This document shows, one piece after another, positions 7,236-11,783 of a stretch of 11,783 bases of DNA. A program made the position numbers and the translations under genes. How positions within the stretch are numbered: the first letter of the stretch is position 1; every line of letters begins with the position of its first letter. This stretch comes from Haliea sp041583655 (GTDB lineage Bacteria; Pseudomonadota; Gammaproteobacteria; Pseudomonadales; Halieaceae). Location of the stretch: positions 1-11,783 of the forward strand of contig JBFHFJ010000086.1 of the NCBI GenBank assembly GCA_041583655.1, in the 5' to 3' direction. The notes beneath the pieces were generated by a model that saw only the letters and a program-made list of their open reading frames with translations, made no database searches and was not told where the DNA came from.

Positions 7236-7244
7236 CTCATACCC

Positions 7245-8411
7245 ATGTCCAAGCAGGTTTCGCCGCAGCAGAGGACACTGCAAGCCCTTGAAACACCCTG
7301 CCTGGTGCTGGATACGGAGCGCATGCAGCGCAACATACGCCGCCTGCGGGAACGCCTCGCAACGCTTGGCCCGAACCTGCGGCCGCATCTCAAGACCGCC
7401 AAGTCGGTGGAGGTGGCCCGTCGGGTAATGACCAGCGACGCCGGCCCGGCCACAGTGTCGACACTCAAGGAAGCGGAACAGTTCGCAGCCGCCGGCGTGC
7501 GCGACCTCATCTATGCGGTAGGCATAGCCCCGGGCAGCAAACTCGAGCGAGTGGCGGCCCTGCGCGCCGGGGGCACGGAGCTCGCGATTATTCTTGATAC
7601 GGTCGAGCAGGCACAGTTTGTTGCCGATGCCTGCCGCAGCTCGGGCGATGCCATTCCGGTACTGATTGAAATCGACTGCGACAGCCACCGCTCGGGAGTG
7701 CGGCCCCAGGACAGCGCCACCCTGCTGGAAATCGGCCGCGCCCTGCACCGGGGCGGCGCCGAGTTGCGCGGAGTTCTTACCCATGCCGGGGGCAGCTACG
7801 CGGCACGCGGCGCTGCTGCCCTTGAACGCTGCGCTGAAGAAGAGCGAGCCGCTGCGGTGGAGGCCGCTGAGACCCTGCGCAAGGCGGGCCTGCCCTGCCC
7901 CGTAGTCAGCGTCGGCTCCACTCCCACGGCGCACTTCGCCCGGGACCTAACCGGTGTGACCGAGGTAAGGGCCGGAGTGTTCGTCTTCTTCGACCTGGTG
8001 ATGGCCGGTATAGGGGTCTGCACACTCGACGACATTGCATTGTCAGTACTCGCAACCGTGATCGGACATCAACCGGAAAAGGACTGGATTCTCGTGGATG
8101 CGGGCTGGATGGCCCTGTCCCGCGACCGGGGCACCGCCAAGCAGGAAGTCGACCAGGGCTATGGCCTGGTCTGCGATATCAACGGCAAACCTTACGGTGA
8201 CCTCATTGTCGCGGATGCCAATCAGGAGCACGGCGTGCTGGCAATGCGGACCGGCACAGGCTCCGCGCTTCCCGACCTGCCCATCGGCACGCGCGTCCGG
8301 ATCCTGCCCAATCACGCCTGTGCCACCGGCGCCCAGCATGACCGCTACCATGTTGTGCGCACCGGCTCGGAAACGGTAGACGCAGAGTGGCCCCGTTTCG
8401 GAGGATGGTAA
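7245..8411 (+). CDS. Fold-type III PLP enzyme of the D-threonine aldolase / D-serine dehydratase family
   Basis: This 388-residue pyridoxal-phosphate enzyme belongs to the alanine-racemase-fold family that includes D-threonine aldolase, D-3-hydroxyaspartate aldolase/dehydratase and eukaryotic-type D-serine dehydratase. The PLP lysine is K50 in RPHLKTAK (46-53). Other family marks are DSHRSGV (146-152), THAGGSY (179-185), the phosphate-binding GSTPT (224-228), VDAGWMALSRD (284-294) and QEHG (327-330). The C-terminal PNHACATGAQ carries H357 and C359, the His-x-Cys pair that binds the divalent metal in D-threonine aldolases and the Zn in D-serine dehydratase. Expected chemistry is retro-aldol cleavage, or metal-assisted dehydration, of a D-beta-hydroxy amino acid. 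The two cannot be told apart from these motifs. It overlaps the RidA-family gene by one base, which suits an enzyme releasing an enamine. Confidence 0.92.
   Translation: MSKQVSPQQRTLQALETPCLVLDTERMQRNIRRLRERLATLGPNLRPHLKTAKSVEVARRVMTSDAGPATVSTLKEAEQFAAAGVRDLIYAVGIAPGSKLERVAALRAGGTELAIILDTVEQAQFVADACRSSGDAIPVLIEIDCDSHRSGVRPQDSATLLEIGRALHRGGAELRGVLTHAGGSYAARGAAALERCAEEERAAAVEAAETLRKAGLPCPVVSVGSTPTAHFARDLTGVTEVRAGVFVFFDLVMAGIGVCTLDDIALSVLATVIGHQPEKDWILVDAGWMALSRDRGTAKQEVDQGYGLVCDINGKPYGDLIVADANQEHGVLAMRTGTGSALPDLPIGTRVRILPNHACATGAQHDRYHVVRTGSETVDAEWPRFGGW
8400..8404 (+). promoter_or_regulatory. Ribosome binding site inside PLP gene end; sets RidA start
   Basis: GGAGG sits in the last codons of the PLP enzyme gene, six bases before the ATG at 8411. 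It selects 8411 over the in-frame ATG at 8405, which would lie too close, and over 8387. The TAATG overlap at 8409-8413 suggests translational coupling. Confidence 0.7.
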
Positions 8412-8815
8412 TGGCACACCATAATCGGCCGCACATTACCCGTATACTGACCGACAAGGCGCCCGCACCGGCCGGGCACTACGTGCAGGCGACAGTCCAC
8501 AACGGCGTTATCTATATCTCCGGCCAGTTGCCGGTACTCACGGACGGGACCCACGCGCCCGGGGCCAGCTTCGATGACCAGGCGCGACAGGCCGTGGCGA
8601 ACCTTCTGGGAGTGTTGGAAGCTGCGGATGGTTCGGCGGAACAGCTACTGAAAGTTACCGCCTATATCGTCGGGATAGGGAACTGGCCGCGATTCAATGC
8701 AATTTTCGCCGAGGTACTCGGCGACATCAGGCCAGCGCGGACCGTCGTCCCGGTAGCCGAGCTGCACTATGGCTATCTGGTGGAAATCGATGCAGTGGCG
8801 GTTGCGACGCCGTAA
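8411..8815 (+). CDS. RidA family (YjgF/YER057c/UK114) enamine/imine deaminase-like protein
   Basis: This 134-residue cytoplasmic protein is of the usual RidA length and should form a trimer. RidA hydrolyses reactive 2-aminoacrylate and related enamines or imines to keto acids and ammonia. Key residues are present: the active-site arginine R110 in RPARTVVPV (107-115), corresponding to R105 of E. coli RidA, E125 in LVEIDAVAV (123-131), corresponding to E120, and Y24 in the AGHYVQA region. The GVIYISGQLP stretch (32-41) is also typical. The stop of the PLP enzyme overlaps the start as TAATG, so stoichiometric co-expression is likely. The logical substrate is the enamine or imine made by the partner PLP enzyme or by the nearby flavoproteins. 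Conservation of the Arg argues for real deaminase activity and not a degenerate Rid paralogue. Confidence 0.92.
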   Translation: MAHHNRPHITRILTDKAPAPAGHYVQATVHNGVIYISGQLPVLTDGTHAPGASFDDQARQAVANLLGVLEAADGSAEQLLKVTAYIVGIGNWPRFNAIFAEVLGDIRPARTVVPVAELHYGYLVEIDAVAVATP

Positions 8816-8866
8816 GATTGCGCCGACGTCGATCTTGCCGCCGTGCAGGAAGCGTGACTGTCACAC
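8816..8866. other. 51-bp convergent gap with short palindromes
   Basis: The space between the two convergent stops contains CGACGTCG (8824-8831) and GTGACTGTCAC (8854-8864, 5-bp arms). Neither is followed by a T-run, so I do not call a terminator. Confidence 0.3.
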
Positions 8867-9745
8867 TCAGCCCAGCGACTGGCTGCAGACCGCAAAGTTC
8901 CGAGCCCGCCTGGACACCGGCGGTGATGCTCCGCGAATCATGGGAGTGGCGGTGTCGACGCAGGGCAGGCCGCGGGATTCCAGCCACGGACTGAGCCCGG
9001 AATCCGCACGGGTATCCACCCGCACGAAGCCCGTTGGCAGCTGTAGCAGAATGCTGTCTATGAGCACACGGGCAGCGTCGACATCCGGCGCGATGACGGG
9101 GCCAATCACATGCCCCTTGCCGAAAGCACGGCACGCTGCATAGCCTGCGAGGGAGCCGCCGCTGGAGAGCACGGTAAACTGGCCAACCTCCGCGATACGC
9201 TTGAGCAGCTCTGCTCTGGGCATCCCGAGAGCAACTTCATCCAGCTTGATGATCTCGGGCAGATCAGTATCCGATGCGCTTTTCACAAGCGAGTCGGTGA
9301 ATTCCGCAGCACCCGTCAGCCCACCAGCGGACACGAAAATACCCTGATGCTGGTTGAGTATCCCGGTGGGAACAAATCCCCGCCGCCGATAGAGTTCCAG
9401 CGCCTCGGCAGTGGCATTCAGGAACACACTCCTTGCGCCTGCACTGTCCAGGATTGCATCGACGAGACGCGCCCCGTAGCCGCGCCCTTTGCACCTCGTG
9501 GCCACGATTATCATCCCGACACTGGCAAAGGTATCGCCGTAGTCCCAGCGCATTGCCGTACCCACCAGCTGGCCGTCCTGCTCCAGAACCAGTCCCTCAC
9601 CCAGACTGTGGGCGAAGGCCCAGTCTTCAAGCCTGTAGGGCCAGCCCAATTCGGCTGACAGCGCCAGCGCTTGCGACAGGTGAGTGGTGGTAAGCTTGCC
9701 CAGCACCGCCGCACTCGTATTCTCCAACATCGCGTGATACTCCAT
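8867..9745 (-). CDS. Two-domain GNAT-family N-acetyltransferase
   Basis: This 292-residue cytoplasmic protein has an N-terminal GNAT domain (about residues 12-135). Its acetyl-CoA motif A is MIIVATRCKGRGYGARL (78-94), including the RxxGxG-type loop RCKGRG (84-89), followed by LYRRRGFVPTG (118-128). The second half resembles the Acetyltransf_18/DUF1248 domain, with GYAACRAFGKGHVIGPVIAP at 201-220. Proteins of this two-domain build are common in proteobacteria and are mostly uncharacterised; some probably acetylate amino acids or amines. The start at 9745 is well supported by a GGGGAG site (9752-9757) six bases upstream; the frame stays open to 9823 without a better start. The gene lies 135 bp downstream of the aldehyde dehydrogenase on the same strand and converges with the RidA-family gene. 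The substrate is unknown; an N-acetylated intermediate or product of the same pathway is possible. Confidence 0.88.
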   Translation of the reverse strand: MEYHAMLENTSAAVLGKLTTTHLSQALALSAELGWPYRLEDWAFAHSLGEGLVLEQDGQLVGTAMRWDYGDTFASVGMIIVATRCKGRGYGARLVDAILDSAGARSVFLNATAEALELYRRRGFVPTGILNQHQGIFVSAGGLTGAAEFTDSLVKSASDTDLPEIIKLDEVALGMPRAELLKRIAEVGQFTVLSSGGSLAGYAACRAFGKGHVIGPVIAPDVDAARVLIDSILLQLPTGFVRVDTRADSGLSPWLESRGLPCVDTATPMIRGASPPVSRRARNFAVCSQSLG

Positions 9746-9880
9746 GACTGTCTCCCCCGGCTCGAATGAGCTGAACGCCGGCGGCTTGTCGCCGAAAAAA
9801 TTAAGGTGTGATCGTCCGGTCACTCCACAGCGATGCTGGCCGCGCTCCCTTTTTCTGGAGGGCAGAACACGAATGAACCG
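9746..9880. other. 135-bp gap between aldehyde dehydrogenase and GNAT gene
   Basis: This gap has an A+T-rich patch (9795-9803 on the plus strand, a run of six A then TTAA) and a T-run (9850-9854). On the minus strand neither follows a stable stem, so I see no clear terminator. The GNAT gene may be read through from the dehydrogenase or have its own weak promoter. Confidence 0.3.
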
Positions 9881-11335
9881 TCACTCGAGGCCAAGCACTG
9901 CCTTGGTCTCCAGGTACTCGTCCAGACCCTCTACGCCATACTCCCGGCCATTGCCCGATTGCTTGTAACCGCCAAAAGGCGCATGAGGGCTCCAGGCGGG
10001 GTGGTTGACGTGAACCTGGCCACAGCGTAATCGCGTGGCCACAGCCCTTAGGGTCGCGGTGTCCCGGCCCTGGATGTGAGCTGCAAGCCCATACACCGTG
10101 TCATTGGCAATATCGACCGCCTGGTCCACGCTGTCATAGGGAATGATCGAGAGTACGGGCCCGAAGATTTCCTCGCGGGCAATGGTCATGTCCGGAGTTA
10201 CCGCAGAGAACACCGTGGGCCGCACATAGTACCCCCGGTCGAGGCCTTCCGGCCTGCCGGGGCCACCACAGACCAGCCTGGCGCCCTCGGCGATGCCTGC
10301 ATCTATCATTTTGCGCACGCGTTCGAACTGGGCTCGATTGGCGATCGGTCCATGGGTGCTCGCCTCAGCCGCGGGGTCACCGACCACGAACTCGGACACG
10401 GCATCCCGGGCCAGCGCCTCCACCTCGGCAAGCTGCTCGCGCGGTACCAACATGCGGGTCGGGGCGCTGCAGGACTGGCCGAGATTGCGAAAACATGCGC
10501 CTACGCCCAGGGGAATTGCCCGGGGAAGATCAGCATCCGGCAACACAATATTGGCAGACTTGCCGCCCAGTTCCTGGGCCACACGTTTGACCGTTGTCGC
10601 CGCCGTTTGCGCGACAAGTATGCCGGCGCGCGTTGAACCCGTGATGGAGACCATATCCACTTCCGGATGGCCAGCCAGCGCGGCACCCACTCTCTCGCCA
10701 TCACCATTCACCAGATTGAATACGCCGTCCGGAATACCAGCCTCGGCGATCACCTCGGCGAACAGCAGCGCGTTCAGGGGTGACAGTTCACTGGGTTTCA
10801 AAACAACCGTGCACCCCACCGCCAGGGCGGGGCCGACCTTCGCCGCGATCTGGTATAGGGGCCAGTTCCAGGGAGTGATAAGTCCGCAGACACCTATCGG
10901 TTCGCGCAGGACCGAGATAGCACCCCGACGGCTGGCAAAGGGATAGCTGCTGGCATTCTCCATCGCCGCGCGCAAATGTTCCGCTGCGAGAGGCACCTGG
11001 GCGCTGCGGCCGTAACTTATCGGAGCCCCCATCTCCAGAGCGAGAACGCTGGCAAATACATCCACTCTTTCGAGCAGCAGACTGCGCACCTTGCCCAGCA
11101 AATGGATTCGATCCGCGAGCGGCGTGGCGGCCCAGCCGGGGAACGCGCGCCGGGCCGCCGCTACCGTCCTGTCAACATCAGCAGCACTGCCCAGGGTGAG
11201 CTCAGCCACCACTTCCTCGGTGGCGGGATTTACGACTGAAGCGTGGCCCGATGCCTCGGAGGAACTCCATTTTCCATCAATGAAGACCTGATCGAGCCGG
11301 CATGGATCAAGCATGTCTTCGAGCCTGGTAATCAT
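9881..11335 (-). CDS. NAD(P)-dependent aldehyde dehydrogenase (ALDH superfamily)
   Basis: This 484-residue cytoplasmic enzyme oxidises an aldehyde to the acid. The ALDH signature residues are all present: N157 in TPWNWP (154-159), K180 in VLKPSE (178-183), the general base E255 in QELGGKSAN (254-262), the nucleophile C289 in NLGQSCSAPTR (284-294), and the coenzyme-binding EEIFGPV (388-394). A late PFGGYKQSGNGREYG stretch is typical of the family. Relatives act on betaine, aminobutyraldehyde, aromatic or aliphatic aldehydes, so the substrate is open. The start is ambiguous. I take the ATG at 11335 (AGGGG at 11345-11349, nine bases upstream), which gives the normal family length. The ATG at 11383, preceded by GAGGG, would add 16 residues. 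The gene lies downstream of the amidohydrolase on the same strand and could oxidise aldehydes arising from imines made by the neighbouring flavoproteins. Confidence 0.94.
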   Translation of the reverse strand: MITRLEDMLDPCRLDQVFIDGKWSSSEASGHASVVNPATEEVVAELTLGSAADVDRTVAAARRAFPGWAATPLADRIHLLGKVRSLLLERVDVFASVLALEMGAPISYGRSAQVPLAAEHLRAAMENASSYPFASRRGAISVLREPIGVCGLITPWNWPLYQIAAKVGPALAVGCTVVLKPSELSPLNALLFAEVIAEAGIPDGVFNLVNGDGERVGAALAGHPEVDMVSITGSTRAGILVAQTAATTVKRVAQELGGKSANIVLPDADLPRAIPLGVGACFRNLGQSCSAPTRMLVPREQLAEVEALARDAVSEFVVGDPAAEASTHGPIANRAQFERVRKMIDAGIAEGARLVCGGPGRPEGLDRGYYVRPTVFSAVTPDMTIAREEIFGPVLSIIPYDSVDQAVDIANDTVYGLAAHIQGRDTATLRAVATRLRCGQVHVNHPAWSPHAPFGGYKQSGNGREYGVEGLDEYLETKAVLGLE

Positions 11336-11575
11336 GGCAAATGACCCCTGTTCATTGAGCACCGGCGAACGCAGCCTGCTCATGGTTCGCAAACCCTCAA
11401 GTCTAGCTAACAGCTGGTGACGAACGTTGCGATTTAGCCGGAAGCGAGAGAAAGTACTGCCGAAAAGCTTCGCCCCTGCGGCAGATGTTGCCGGCGGCCC
11501 TGCCAGTGCTGACGGGGATTACCGTCGGTAAAGCAACTGCCAGCTGGCAGCGATCCATGCATTGCCGGGGCGCAC
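11336..11575. promoter_or_regulatory. 240-bp upstream region of the aldehyde dehydrogenase gene
   Basis: This gap on the minus strand is long enough to hold an independent ALDH promoter. TAGACT around 11399-11404 on the minus strand is a possible -10, but I see no good -35 at standard spacing. Apart from the two palindromes at 11519-11550 nothing else stands out. Confidence 0.35.
11519..11550. repeat. Two adjacent palindromes between amidohydrolase and ALDH genes
   Basis: TTACCG-T-CGGTAA (11519-11531, 6-bp arms) is followed five bases later by a perfect 14-bp palindrome, CTGCCAGCTGGCAG (11537-11550). They lie just after the amidohydrolase stop and roughly 185-215 bases upstream of the ALDH start. 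Lack of a loop in the second and of T-runs argues against a terminator and for protein binding sites. Function is not shown by the sequence. Confidence 0.35.
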
Positions 11576-11783
11576 CTAGATCGCGAGATGACGCTCCACC
11601 AGCGCCACGTGCAGGCGGATGCCCGTCGCCAGCACCGCGTCGTTGAAATCGTAGTGGGGATTGTGCAGCGACACATCCCCCTCACCCCGTCCCTGGCCCA
11701 GCCAGATATAGGCGCCCTTGCAAGCCAGGAGCATGAAACCGAAATCTTCCGAGGTGAATGCCGGCTCCGCTGCCAACTCCGCC
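11576..11783 (-). CDS. M20-family amidohydrolase/peptidase, C-terminal fragment at window edge
   Basis: Only the last 68 residues are inside the window; the frame is open through the right edge. They match the C-terminus of M20D metal-dependent amidohydrolases (hippurate hydrolase, N-acyl-amino-acid and IAA-amino-acid hydrolase group). PAFTSEDFGFML is followed by the AYIWLGQG strand and then LHNPHYDFNDAVLATG, in which the HNPHYDFND segment carries the conserved C-terminal metal-site histidine. The protein then closes normally with LVERHLAI and a TAG stop. Such enzymes split an N-acyl amino acid into a carboxylic acid and an amino acid in the cytoplasm. Its position upstream of the ALDH on the same strand suggests it feeds the same pathway, but with a 240-bp gap they may be separate units. 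The substrate cannot be inferred from this end. Confidence 0.88.
   Translation of the reverse strand, partial: AELAAEPAFTSEDFGFMLLACKGAYIWLGQGRGEGDVSLHNPHYDFNDAVLATGIRLHVALVERHLAI

Larger units (their letters stand above)
6859..7244. promoter_or_regulatory. 386-bp divergent intergenic region with clustered short repeats
   Basis: No believable gene is seen. Short open frames here have odd compositions and no ribosome binding sites. The region must contain promoters for the DadA-like gene (minus) and for the PLP enzyme/RidA pair (plus). The right end (7148-7205) is more A+T-rich and is the likeliest promoter for the pair, with TTGGCG (7160-7165) and CACAAT (7185-7190) as a weak, 19-bp-spaced candidate. 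The middle part carries repeats of TGCCGG, listed separately, and GTCGCGAC (7064-7071) is an 8-bp palindrome. GACCGGG occurs twice near the left end (6897-6903 and 6913-6919), and GGCCGGCC (6903-6910) is palindromic. Confidence 0.5.

Noticed and set aside
7200..7934. A 244-codon minus-strand open frame opposite the PLP enzyme
   Set aside because: It is antisense to a gene with intact catalytic motifs, and I see no protein family in it.
8854..8864. GTGACTGTCAC as a bidirectional terminator between the RidA and GNAT genes
   Set aside because: The stem is only five base pairs, has a one-base loop and is not flanked by A- or T-runs.
9841..9862. T-run flanked by CTCC and GGAG as an ALDH terminator
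   Set aside because: The arms are only four bases and the T-run lies in the loop, not after the stem, and on the wrong strand for the dehydrogenase.
11434..11685. An 83-codon minus-strand open frame over the amidohydrolase end
   Set aside because: It is in a different frame from the M20 motifs and is Trp/Arg/Cys-rich, typical of a shadow frame.

Overview
The window is G+C-rich (roughly 60% by eye) and densely coded, with short intergenic gaps and Shine-Dalgarno starts. This fits a chromosomal stretch of a proteobacterium. My guess is a marine-type gammaproteobacterium, but no rRNA, tRNA or taxonomic marker settles it. I see no insertion sequence, integrase, phage gene, CRISPR array or structural RNA gene.

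Layout. (1) Positions 1-4857, minus strand, form one probable operon read right to left: a type II haloacid-dehalogenase-like HAD protein, a PuuB-type FAD amine oxidoreductase, a Tat-exported family 5 substrate-binding protein, a DppB-type permease and a DppC-type permease cut by the left edge. (2) A 316-bp divergent gap is followed by a lone plus-strand small cupin (5174-5527). (3) Tail to tail with the cupin is a second, DadA-like FAD oxidoreductase (5536-6858, minus). (4) A 386-bp gene-free divergent region (6859-7244) contains clustered short repeats. (5) Positions 7245-8815, plus strand, hold a D-threonine aldolase/D-serine dehydratase-family PLP enzyme that overlaps a RidA-family protein by one base (TAATG). 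(6) Minus strand again: a two-domain GNAT acetyltransferase (8867-9745), an aldehyde dehydrogenase (9881-11335) and the C-terminal end of an M20 amidohydrolase (11576 to the right edge).

How they may work together (inference). The set reads as a scavenging and catabolic island for an amine- or amino-acid-derived compound. A peptide/opine-type ABC importer brings it in. The M20 hydrolase could remove an N-acyl group. The two flavoproteins could oxidise C-N bonds, giving imines that break down to aldehydes or keto acids. The PLP enzyme could cleave or deaminate a D-beta-hydroxy amino acid, with RidA clearing the resulting enamine or imine. The aldehyde dehydrogenase would oxidise the aldehyde. 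No transcriptional regulator and no transporter ATPases lie inside the window. The substrate cannot be read from the sequence. Every individual family is known; what is less ordinary is the combination, the HAD protein's apparent loss of a catalytic Asn, and the repeat-rich regulatory gaps.
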